From NCBI RefSeq assembly GCF_001753165.1, contig NZ_CP017448.1, positions 1,444,462-1,508,461 of the forward strand: a stretch of 64,000 nt of DNA. The letters are read 5' to 3'. The notes under the pieces were generated by a model. That model was not told where the DNA came from. It saw nothing but the letters and a program-made list of their open reading frames with translations, and made no database searches. A program made the position numbers and the translations under genes. Source of the DNA: Acidihalobacter aeolianus (GTDB lineage Bacteria > Pseudomonadota > Gammaproteobacteria > DSM-5130 > Acidihalobacteraceae). This document shows positions 56,284 to 64,000 of the stretch, piece after piece (positions within the stretch are counted from its first letter, which is position 1; each line of letters begins with the position of its first letter).

Positions 56284-57397
56284 TGCCTGGTCAGTCGCCC
56301 TGCGGGACCGCTTGCCATGGCCGCGTCGCCTGTCCGATCGAGGCGAGGTACTCGATGCCCTCATGCAGTGGCTTGCTCGGGCACAGGATGTAACTGGGTG
56401 TGGGGGTGTCTCTGCTTATTACGATCTGCGCCACGGGCGCTGGGCCGAGGCTTATCCGGAAACAACCGGATACATCATCCCGACCTTTTTCGACTATGCG
56501 GCGTACTCGGGCAGGGAAGAATACCGCGAACGAGCGCTCAAAATGGCGGATTGGGAAACCCAGATCCAATTGCCGGAGGGCGCCATCCAGGCCGGTACGC
56601 TGGGTGCACCCCTGGTCGTGCCGACGATTTTCAATACCGGGCAGGTTCTCTTTGGCTGGGCGCGTGCCTACCGTGAAACACAACACCCGTCCTACGCCGA
56701 TTCGATGCGACGCGCAGCGGATTGGCTGGTATCGGTACAGGACGAGGACGGTGCCTGGCGTAAGCATCCATCGCCCTTCGCACGTCCCGGCATCAACGCC
56801 TACAACACCCGAGCCGCATTCGCTCTGATCGCCGCAGCACAAGCCCTGGGTGTTGAGCGTTATGCCGAAGCGGCCAGTCGCAACGTGGCCTGGGCAATGT
56901 CAACCGCTCTGCCCAATGGATGGCTGCCCGATAACTGCCTGGAAGAACCGGATAAACCCCTGACCCACACGATCGCCTATTCGATTCGTGGCATCCTGGA
57001 AGTGTCTGCGGCCATGAAGAATACGGAAGGCCTTGCAGCAGCGGTGCGCATGGCGCGTGGCGTGGCCGCGGCCCAGCGCTCGGATGGATCGATCCCTGGG
57101 CGTCTCGACCGTCAATGGCAGCCCCAAGTGCGTTGGAGCTGCATGACTGGAAATGCACAAATGGCGCTTGTCTGGATGCGTCTTGCGGAAGTAACCGCCG
57201 AGAAAATCTTTCGTGAAAATGCCACCAAGGCCATCGGATTTTGTGTCCGCCAGATCGATCTCGACTCGCCCAATGACGGGGTTCGAGGTGGGATGAAAGG
57301 GTCATACCCATTCGATGGCCCCTACATGCGTCATCGCTATCCGAACTGGGCCACTAAATTTCTTGCTGATGCACTGTTGTTAGTGCAGACATTTTAG
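56273..57397 (+). CDS. VpsJ-like polysaccharide protein (alpha/alpha barrel)
   Basis: The 374-residue protein is built of repeated helical hairpins with tryptophan motifs (AADWLVSVQDEDGAWRKH, ARGVAAAQRSDGSIPGRL). This is like the six-hairpin glycosidases and the prenyltransferase/oxidase repeat fold, and like VpsJ of Vibrio polysaccharide loci. Conserved Asp/Glu/Trp residues are compatible with sugar binding or cleavage. It starts inside the end of the ATP-grasp gene, with ATG codons at 56273 and 56276. Catalytic activity is not proven for this group. Confidence 0.72.
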   Translation: MMHDAWSVALRDRLPWPRRLSDRGEVLDALMQWLARAQDVTGCGGVSAYYDLRHGRWAEAYPETTGYIIPTFFDYAAYSGREEYRERALKMADWETQIQLPEGAIQAGTLGAPLVVPTIFNTGQVLFGWARAYRETQHPSYADSMRRAADWLVSVQDEDGAWRKHPSPFARPGINAYNTRAAFALIAAAQALGVERYAEAASRNVAWAMSTALPNGWLPDNCLEEPDKPLTHTIAYSIRGILEVSAAMKNTEGLAAAVRMARGVAAAQRSDGSIPGRLDRQWQPQVRWSCMTGNAQMALVWMRLAEVTAEKIFRENATKAIGFCVRQIDLDSPNDGVRGGMKGSYPFDGPYMRHRYPNWATKFLADALLLVQTF

Positions 57398-57408
57398 GAA
57401 GTCATTGC

Positions 57409-58728
57409 ATGCGAGCGATGTTATTCATATTGCTGATGGTTGGAGCCATGCCGATGGCATTGGTCGAACCCTTTCTCGGACTGTTGCTCTGGGTTTTGCT
57501 GAGTGATATGAACCCATACCGCGAGGTATACGGATTTGCGTCCACATTTCACTGGGTGTACATCGTGGCGATATTAACCTTGGTCGGCATGGTGCTCCGG
57601 CGTGAAAGCGTGGTGAGAATTTATTGGAGTGGCCTGGCAATCACGCTACTCCTGTTCACAATTTCAGCATCGGTAAGCACGATTTTCGCATTGGTACCTG
57701 GTTTTGCTCACGTGCAATATACGTTGTTCATCAAGGTGATGGTGGTGGTTGCCTGCATGATCAAGTTAGTGAACAACGCAACTCGTGCACACTGGATGGT
57801 TTGGGTGCTGATGGTCTCGATCGGCTTCTGGGCGGCGAAGGGGGGGGTATTCACGCTGGCGCATGGAGGTAATTACCGCGTTATCGGTCCTGAGGGGTCA
57901 TTTATAGGAGACAATAATACCGTTGCGCTAGCCATGTGTATGGCTCTTCCGCTCATGAGGTATTTGCAGTTCAATGCAGAAAACCACTGGTTGAGACGAG
58001 GCTTGTTAGGGCTGATGGGCTTGACCGTCATGGCTATACTGGGCACTTATTCCAGAGGAGGGCTCATTACCTTGGCCGCCGTACTGTTGTTCCTCATTCT
58101 CAAAAGTCGAAAGCGTGTTGGACTTCTTATAACTGGCGGAATCATTGTCTTTTTTGCAATGAATTTCTTGCCGACACACTGGAAACACAGAATGGAAGGT
58201 CTCCAGTCCGGTGCTGCGGTTAAAAGTGCATCATTCGAAGACCGGATTCAATCGTGGGAGTTTGCAACTAATGTCGGATTGCGGCGACCATTGACAGGCG
58301 GTGGATTCGGTGTTTGGGCAAGTCGAGAGACATGGAACGAATATGGACCGTCAGGTTATTCGAAGGCCCTCGCAATTCATAGCATCTGGTTCAAGGTTTT
58401 GGCAGAGCAGGGTGTGAGTGGACTAATACTCTATATCCTGATGCTGGTGCTTTCCTGGCATGCGCTATATCGGATTAGGAAGAAAACAAAACCACATCCA
58501 GAAAGTCTCTGGCTATATGACCTTGCGGGCTTTCTCCAGGTCTCATTGGTTGGTTTTATGGTCGCGGGCAGTGCCTTGCCTTTGGCATATTTTAACTATA
58601 CGCTACAAATGTTCGGGCTTATTGTGGCGCTGGATAGGTTGTCTGAAGAAAATAGGGGCCGCATTGTTCTGAATAAATCGTTTAGGTCTATTGCTTCAAT
58701 AAGACATAAGGATCAGTATAATCTGTAA
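57409..58728 (+). CDS. XrtA-associated O-glycosylation/O-antigen ligase-like protein (TIGR03097-like)
   Basis: The 439-residue protein has about eleven membrane helices and a long loop before the last helices. The motif GSFIGDNNTVALAMCMALPLM and the DRIQSWEFATN...GGGFGVW loop match the Wzy/WaaL-type ligase of exosortase A systems. It would polymerise or attach the glycan on the periplasmic face. It follows the VpsJ-like gene by 11 bp and is the last gene before the operon terminator. Confidence 0.88.
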   Translation: MRAMLFILLMVGAMPMALVEPFLGLLLWVLLSDMNPYREVYGFASTFHWVYIVAILTLVGMVLRRESVVRIYWSGLAITLLLFTISASVSTIFALVPGFAHVQYTLFIKVMVVVACMIKLVNNATRAHWMVWVLMVSIGFWAAKGGVFTLAHGGNYRVIGPEGSFIGDNNTVALAMCMALPLMRYLQFNAENHWLRRGLLGLMGLTVMAILGTYSRGGLITLAAVLLFLILKSRKRVGLLITGGIIVFFAMNFLPTHWKHRMEGLQSGAAVKSASFEDRIQSWEFATNVGLRRPLTGGGFGVWASRETWNEYGPSGYSKALAIHSIWFKVLAEQGVSGLILYILMLVLSWHALYRIRKKTKPHPESLWLYDLAGFLQVSLVGFMVAGSALPLAYFNYTLQMFGLIVALDRLSEENRGRIVLNKSFRSIASIRHKDQYNL

Positions 58729-59083
58729 CCATGTGATAGGGCCAAGGTGTAATTGAAATTAATGAGAGAGTATGTGTCATAATTCAACAACGGTGAGTTG
58801 CATGTGGTGATAGCCACACCTCGTGTAGAATCAGTCTTGTATCCAATTCTAAGACTGATGATTTTTAAGATAAAATTAGAGTATCTACTGTAAATTCTCT
58901 CTCAATACAATTTTGTAATCCATTCTGATTTGCGTATATTTGCTTGTTGTATTATGCGATAAATAATATACAGCGTGGGCAGTGGTATAAAGAGTGCGCC
59001 ATAAATTTCACGCTTAGCTTATTATCGGTTATTAGAATACTAATATTAAAAACTTCCTATCTGAAATACAGAGATCGAGTAAT
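58729..59083. other. AT-rich intergenic region with a terminator
   Basis: This 355-bp stretch has no gene. It contains the operon terminator at 58830-58866 and marks the drop in GC to the very AT-rich tail of the locus. The GT9 gene downstream probably has its own promoter here. Confidence 0.6.
58830..58866 (+). terminator. Rho-independent terminator of the exopolysaccharide operon
   Basis: ATCAGTCTT (58830-58838) pairs with AAGACTGAT (58851-58859) around a 12-base loop, followed by GATTTTT. It lies about 100 bp after the ligase stop. Confidence 0.7.
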
Positions 59084-59095
59084 ATGAGGAAAGAT

Positions 59096-60157
59096 ATGCA
59101 ACCCAAGGTTGTTCTTGCAACCCGCATATTAAGCTTTGAAACAATGAAAAGTATGTATTGGAAATATTCTATAAATAAAAAAAATATATATCGTATTGCT
59201 GCTGTATTTGCTGTCTTTACACCAAAATCATTGTTCAAGTTGCTATTGTTGCGGGTGATATCAAAAAAACCATTATTAGCAGTATCACTAATAGAGCATA
59301 TTGGCGACATAGTCGCATCTCAACCAATTGCCACATATTTAAAACGTACGTACCCAAATCACACTGTTATCTGGGTGACGCGATCGGCCTATATTGATCT
59401 TGTATCTGAAATTATGGGTGTAGACCATGTGCTTGAGATTCAGTGCTTAACACATTGGATTATGATCTGGAAATCAAATATTTTTGATACGGTTTACGAT
59501 TTGCATACGAACACCCAAGAATGCTCCCTCTGCGGCATTCGGATTAATAAAAAACCAAATGTAATTAATTATACAAATTACTATTCTAATTCAAATTTAT
59601 TGGAAGCACGATGCATTCTTTCTGGCTTACCGGTTCTAACGGAAGGCCCTGTATTTAAGGAATCAATATCAGGTCAATCTGTTTTTGAAAGAATTGATAT
59701 CCCAAAAACTTATATGGTGATTCATTGCAAGTCTAATGACGAAAGGAGGGATTGGAGTCGGGATAAATGGCGTGAGTTGGTCAATATGGTTCTAGGAAAC
59801 CACGATATAACTATCGTAGAGCTAGGGTTGCGTGCGGTTGTTGTTAGCGATAGTGAGAGGTATGTAGATCTATGTGGAAAATTATCAATCATAGAGACAG
59901 CAGAAATAATCAGACGAGCTAGTCTGTTTGTGGGCATCGAGAGTGGATTAGCACATATTGCTAATGCAGTTCATACTCCCGGTCTGATACTTATTGGAAA
60001 GTATGAGGGGTTTGATAAATATATGCCTTATAGTGGATATTATAAAGATAGTGCAACTGATTCAATCATATATGCAAAAGGGCCCGCTGCTAATCTCGAT
60101 GTTGGTGAAGTGTATATAAAAATTAATCGGAAACTTGAGATGCTTATTTGCGAATGA
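59096..60157 (+). CDS. Glycosyltransferase family 9 (heptosyltransferase-like) protein
   Basis: The protein of about 353 residues has the GT9 pattern: SLIEHIGDIVASQPIATYLKR at the sugar-acceptor side and LFVGIESGLAHIANAVHTP at the ADP-sugar side. Heptosyltransferases add heptose to lipopolysaccharide core; relatives act on capsule. ATG 59096 is chosen because TGAGGAAAG lies 5 bases before it; an ATG 12 bases earlier (59084) has only a weak site. The gene is extremely AT-rich compared with the operon before it. Confidence 0.82.
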   Translation: MQPKVVLATRILSFETMKSMYWKYSINKKNIYRIAAVFAVFTPKSLFKLLLLRVISKKPLLAVSLIEHIGDIVASQPIATYLKRTYPNHTVIWVTRSAYIDLVSEIMGVDHVLEIQCLTHWIMIWKSNIFDTVYDLHTNTQECSLCGIRINKKPNVINYTNYYSNSNLLEARCILSGLPVLTEGPVFKESISGQSVFERIDIPKTYMVIHCKSNDERRDWSRDKWRELVNMVLGNHDITIVELGLRAVVVSDSERYVDLCGKLSIIETAEIIRRASLFVGIESGLAHIANAVHTPGLILIGKYEGFDKYMPYSGYYKDSATDSIIYAKGPAANLDVGEVYIKINRKLEMLICE

Positions 60158-61339
60158 TACAGGTGAAGTTTTGTTATTGACGTTATGACGAAATTGAGAA
60201 TGGAGTTTTATGAAATAAAAATATCATTATTTGACATGTTCTGTATTTGGAAATATTATTCTTAGTCTATATCAGGCGCTGTTTTTGATGATAATGAATT
60301 GTATTATTAACAATCATTTGAGTATATATAGGGGCTTCGCATGAAAAAATTGATAGACTTTATCCTGCAGAGATTCAACCTCGCACTTACAAAGCGATCT
60401 GTTTTTGATAAGCTGACTCTGGAAAGATCTGTCTACGAAAATGTTATCAAAAGAGCGAACCAATTTCTTGAATTCCTAAAGGTGATAAAACCAGAATGTG
60501 TTAGTAACTGTATAGATCATTATGTCGACTCAACCTCTCAAATAAATCAAGACACTGCTGTCCCGTTAACTTTCACAGCAAAATATTCTGATTGATATTG
60601 GGTTGCTTGTCGCCAGGTGGGTCGCCTCTCAGCAGCGCCATCAGATCTCTTTTTTCGAACAGATTCATCTGCAACAACCGTAAGATTTGTTGCGTGCTTT
60701 TCTGCAACTTCGACTGGAACTTGAGAAAGGCTAGAAGCAAATACATACAGAGTGCGATCCATATCTGGGTCATCACCGCATTCTTACTGGTACCCACAAA
60801 AGATTTAATCTTCAGGTTTTGTTTGATCCATTTAAAGAACAGCTCGACCTGCCATCTCGCCTTGTAAATATCCGCAATGGTTTTGGCAGCAAGCTTGAAA
60901 TTGTTGGTCAAAAACACATAGCGCTTTCCGGTTTCTGAATCTCGGTAAGCGATGCGACGTAACTGAACAGGACACTTCTTTGCTGTCTGCGGCCCGCCGA
61001 ACTCGATGGTTTGATCGCAGATCAATCCCCTGCCTTTCAGCACTGGACGACGGCTCACAATGCGATATTTTGCATTGGTTTTGAGGCGTGTAACAAAAAA
61101 TATTCCCCTTTCAGTCAGTTGCTTATACCAGGTGTAGTCGTTGTAACCTTTGTCTATCACCACGATACTTTCCTTGGGAAATGCCAGCGTACGACCCACA
61201 ATCACATCATGGTTCTTGCCTTCGGTCACCGTCACAAACTCAGGCAAGTAGCCCGCATGGTTCAGTCCGACATGAAGTTTTATCGCCCCCTTGGTGGTTC
61301 GAAAATCTGCCCAAGGGAAAACGGACAGACATAAATCAA

Positions 61340-62315
61340 CATGCCTATAAACAATTCTCAGCCGGCAGACGGACGGGCGTATGATTCATGCACGCATTGA
61401 GCAGACGCAGTGGGAGCTCTGGCTCCCAAAAGCGCCGGTTGAAGCGGTAGACGAACTCATCCAGATACTCTTGCAGATAGTTCCCCGTGACTCCGTGAAA
61501 AGTGCCCAGCAAATAGGCTTTGAGATTGCCAATGGCTATGTGTACCCAGGGCAGCCATTCATCCACCCACTCGGCGGGCGTCACACGGCCTTCATGTTGC
61601 TGCGTCTCCCCCAGAACCCGCAGGGCTACGAGGCCATCCGAGCGTGTCGGTTGCTGTGGGAGCAGATGGCGTTTCACGAACTGGCGGAATTTTCACCGGA
61701 CACCGAAGAGGTCGTCTCCATGGCGACAAAACCCGCCTTCTTGCCACGACTTTCGACGGCCACCAGGACCGGAGTCTTTCCCTCCGCGCCCCGACCACAC
61801 TTGCCTCCAGACCTTCTTCCACCGACGAAAGCGTCGTCCACCTCTACCAAGTCACCCAGGCGATAGAGACTATCCCGGTCGGCCATGGCGTGGCGCATCT
61901 TGCGCAGCATGCGATGTGCGGTGATCCAGGAAACTCCGATCTGCTTCGACAAGCGCAGAGCCGATATTCCGCCCTTATCGCAGACCATCAGATAGATGGC
62001 CAGAAACCACTGCACCAGAGGCCAATGGGTCGAGTGAAAGAGCGTGCCGGCGGTCACCGAGGTCTGATGTCGACAACGTCCACATTGGTAGACCTTGCGG
62101 GTAGCTACCCACTGGCCATGATCATGGCCACATTTCGGGCATTGAAAGCCATTGGGCCATCGCTGTTGCTTCAAGGCTTCCGCGCAGGCCTCTTCCGTAC
62201 CAAACCGCTCCTGCCATTGCAGCAAATTCATCGCTTCGGCTTTCATCTTGTCACCTCTAACTCTATGACGGACAAGGAATTAGGCATTGCGTTCTGAGAA
62301 TAGTTCATAGGCATG
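61340..62315. mobile_element. IS1595-family insertion sequence nested in the IS4 element
   Basis: The element is 976 bp. Its ends share CATGCCTAT, AAC and ATTCTCAG, giving a 22-bp inverted repeat with two mismatches. It is flanked by the perfect 8-bp target duplication TAAATCAA (61332-61339 and 62316-62323), the length typical of IS1595. It landed in the transposase gene of the IS4 element. Confidence 0.88.
61345..62246 (-). pseudogene. IS1595-family transposase with a -1 frameshift
   Basis: The first part (62246-61674) starts MKAEAMNLLQWQERF with a GAGGTG ribosome site. It has the zinc ribbon CPKCGHDHGQW...YQCGRCRHQTS and the DDE-type start VEVDDAFVGGRRSGGKCG. The frame stops at SVSGENSASS. 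A -1 shift at the A-run (61690-61693) would continue as FRQFVKRHLLPQQPTRSDG, then the H-N-E part to PAENCL at 61345. A single missing A in the run is the simplest explanation; a programmed -1 shift on AAAA cannot be excluded. Confidence 0.8.
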
Positions 62316-63485
62316 TAAATCAATCGTTGAAGCATCCAGTGAAGCGGGTTGCGGAAACGAAAGTTATGACCAGGCACCACACCCTGGCAGCGACTCAACA
62401 GCTTCCCAAACAAAGCTTCGTACAGCGCATAGGGTTTAGCGTCATTGATTCGGGATAAATTTGAGCGCGACAACTTTGTACTGCCAAGATGATAAAGGCG
62501 GTGCACTTGTGCTGAGATATTCTCAACAATATCACGCAAGCTGTTTCGGCCCGCCAACTGCGCCATTGCCATGCTCACAAACTGTGACCATCTCGAGGCG
62601 GTTCGAAAAGAGCGGCCTGTATGGTGTTGTTTTGCAAGGGTCTCGAATTCATGTCTCGGTATCATTTTCAGAAGTTGTGAAAACACAGTATTATGGTGAC
62701 TCAAGGCCTGATTTCCTTTCTATTTTACAATGACTTGTGGTGATTTCATTGTATCAAAATAAACAGGTTTTCAGGCCTTCTTATTCACTCCTTAACGGGA
62801 CAGCAGTGAAATCAAGACTTATTTGTGTTGTGTGAACTTGATTTTATGCGTGGCGGATATTTTGTCGAATTCGGCGCTACAAATGGTATAGAGCTTTCCA
62901 ATCCATTTCTTTTGGAAAAAAAATATAATTGGCGTGGCATTCTGGTTGAGCCTGCTCGCGTTTGGCATAATGGCCTGAGTATAAATAGGGGCTGCTTGGT
63001 TGATACTAGATGTGTGTGGGCAGAGTCAGGTCTTCATCTGCAGTTTAATGAGGTGCATGGCTTGTCAACCCTAGATACTTTTTCAAACTCAGACATGCAT
63101 TCCGCTTTTCGGCAAGCGGGGACTAGATATCAAGTTGAGACAATATCGTTACTTGATTAATTAGAAGAACATGGTGCACCAAGTGTAATAGATTATCTGT
63201 CTATAGATACTGAAGGTAGTGAATATGAGATACTAAAAAACTTTGATTTCAGAAAATATAAATATAAAGTGATTACATGCGAACACAATTTTACAGAAAA
63301 CAGAGAAAGAATATATGATCTGCTAACAAAAAACGGTTATATCAGAAAATATATGAGTGTCTCTAAAGTAGATGACTGGTATGTATGCGATGTATGATTG
63401 AACTTTGGATAACTACTTCGGCTTCTGCATTGTTGAGAGACAGCGACAGCGAATTCATTTTCCGAGATCTGGAATGGTTAAACTA

Positions 63486-64000
63486 TCAATTTCGGACCAT
63501 AATTTTTTTAACTTGATTTAATAAATCTACTTCGGGTGAGTTATATTTATTAGGAGAAAAGAACCATAGTATGGAAATAACTCCAATATAGATGGCAGAA
63601 CCTATTGCTATTGTAATACCTAATTTATAAGCTGCACTGAGATTGCTAGCAATATGTGATGATTCATGTGTCCAGCCTAAGTTCATCATGTATAGGATGA
63701 TCGACATGATTAGGCATCCAATTACGCTTCTCCATACCATGGAGAGCGTTTTGCTAATGCTTATATGCAAGCTATACGATACAATGCTGTAGAAACAAAA
63801 CTGAATAATTGTTTCTGCGGATGCCACAGATAGTGCTATACCATATAGCCCATAATTGGGTATTAGAAATACTAATAGTATAATTTGGATGATTCCTCCG
63901 ATTGCATTGATGGATACAATGGTTTTCATCCATCCATGCACTGAAAAATACGTAGTGCTAATCACGCCTAGTATTGTAAGTGACCTTGTGATTGCTAAAA
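63486..64000 (-). CDS. Flippase (Wzx-like) protein, C-terminal part, truncated by the window end
   Basis: The frame is open from the right edge to the stop at 63486 and gives 170 residues with about five hydrophobic helices (INAIGGIIQIILLVFLIP, YGIALSVASAETIIQFCF, IGCLIMSIILYMMNLGW, LGITIAIGSAIYIGVISILWF). The TTYFSVHGWMKTIVSINA motif resembles the C-terminal half of polysaccharide flippases of the MATE/MVF type. The N-terminal part lies beyond the window. It is very AT-rich and convergent with the methyltransferase remnant. Confidence 0.7.
   Translation of the reverse strand, partial: LAITRSLTILGVISTTYFSVHGWMKTIVSINAIGGIIQIILLVFLIPNYGLYGIALSVASAETIIQFCFYSIVSYSLHISISKTLSMVWRSVIGCLIMSIILYMMNLGWTHESSHIASNLSAAYKLGITIAIGSAIYIGVISILWFFSPNKYNSPEVDLLNQVKKIMVRN

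Larger units (their letters stand above)
60573..62704 (-). pseudogene. IS4-family transposase, broken by frameshift and insertion
   Basis: The N-terminal part (62704 to about 62340) encodes MSHHNTVFSQLLKMIPRHEF and SRWSQFVSMAMAQLAGR, the DUF4372/IS4 type. Near 62340 one base is missing: the expected frame (LDASTIDL) begins one base off the reading that precedes it (FRNPLH). The IS1595 element then interrupts at TAAATCAA (62316-62323). The C-terminal part (61339-60573) resumes as DLCLSVFPWADFRTTKGAIKL and carries the catalytic YKARWQVELFFKWIKQNL motif. The transposase is inactive here. Confidence 0.85.
60553..62808. mobile_element. IS4-family insertion sequence, interrupted by an IS1595 element
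   Basis: The ends are perfect 17-bp inverted repeats, CACTGCTGTCCCGTTAA at 60553-60569 and its complement at 62792-62808. A 9-bp target duplication, AAATCAAGA, flanks it (60544-60552 and 62809-62817). Without the nested element it would be about 1272 bp. It sits in the FkbM methyltransferase gene. Confidence 0.9.
60341..63397 (+). pseudogene. FkbM-family methyltransferase gene, split by an insertion and a nonsense codon
   Basis: The 5' part (60341-60552) encodes MKKLIDFILQRFNLALTK up to SQINQ. The 3' part restarts at 62818 after the right copy of the AAATCAAGA target duplication. Joined without the insertion, the frame reads on as SQINQDLFVLCELDFMRGGYF. The motifs that follow are FVEFGATNG, FLLEKKYNWRGILVEPARVWH, and later IDYLSIDTEGSEYEIL, all diagnostic of FkbM methyltransferases. 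A second lesion is an in-frame TAA at 63158-63160 (LLD-stop-LEEHG), where a Leu codon fits the pattern. The restored protein would have about 263 residues. Confidence 0.85.

Overview
The window looks like a GC-rich proteobacterial chromosome, most likely a gammaproteobacterium with anaerobic or microaerobic metabolism and nitrogen fixation. The pointers are a NifJ-type pyruvate:flavodoxin oxidoreductase, a flavodoxin and several sigma-54 promoters with NifA-type upstream sites. There is also a proton-pumping P-type ATPase and a complete exosortase A (XrtA/PEP-CTERM) exopolysaccharide locus. The genus cannot be fixed from this sequence alone. No rRNA, tRNA or CRISPR array was seen.

Region 1 (1-5.0 kb, + strand): the end of an Fe-S oxidoreductase, nifJ, and a dihydroorotate-dehydrogenase-like gene. 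Region 2 (5.0-13.4 kb) is a sigma-54 accessory region. Four promoters of the form TGG-N8-TTGCT stand in front of an unknown gene (5021-5443), a flavodoxin, an AAA+ ATPase followed by a 58-residue protein, and a second unknown gene (12837-13301). The flavodoxin and AAA+ promoters carry TGT-N10-ACA NifA-type sites 72-146 bp upstream. An AT-rich 2-oxoglutarate oxygenase gene and an intact IS66-family element sit inside this region.

Region 3 (13.5-19.9 kb): a TetR regulator with an AhpD-like enzyme, an orphan HigA antitoxin next to a remnant of HigB, an RND pump with its adaptor, and a DUF3579 protein. Region 4 (20-37.8 kb, all on the - strand) is a tightly packed carbon/energy block: beta-CASP nuclease, LOG protein, PEP synthase, H+-ATPase, PPK2, Crp/Fnr regulator, enolase, pyruvate kinase, aldolase, FAD oxidoreductase, Pta-like enzyme, acetate kinase and an MFS transporter. 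Together with NifJ this set could turn sugar phosphates and pyruvate into acetyl-CoA, acetyl phosphate, ATP and low-potential electrons.

Region 5 (38.7-58.9 kb, + strand) is the XrtA exopolysaccharide operon: export lipoprotein, chain-length protein, tyrosine kinase, outer-membrane barrel, ATPase, deacetylase, FemAB protein, glycosyltransferases, exosortase, asparagine-synthase-like amidotransferase, ATP-grasp enzyme, VpsJ-like protein and a ligase. Its first half is AT-richer than its second half, and a terminator follows. Region 6 (59-64 kb) is a very AT-rich, decaying polysaccharide-gene tail. It holds a GT9 glycosyltransferase, an FkbM methyltransferase gene split by an IS4-family element that is itself split by an IS1595-family element, and the end of a flippase-like gene.
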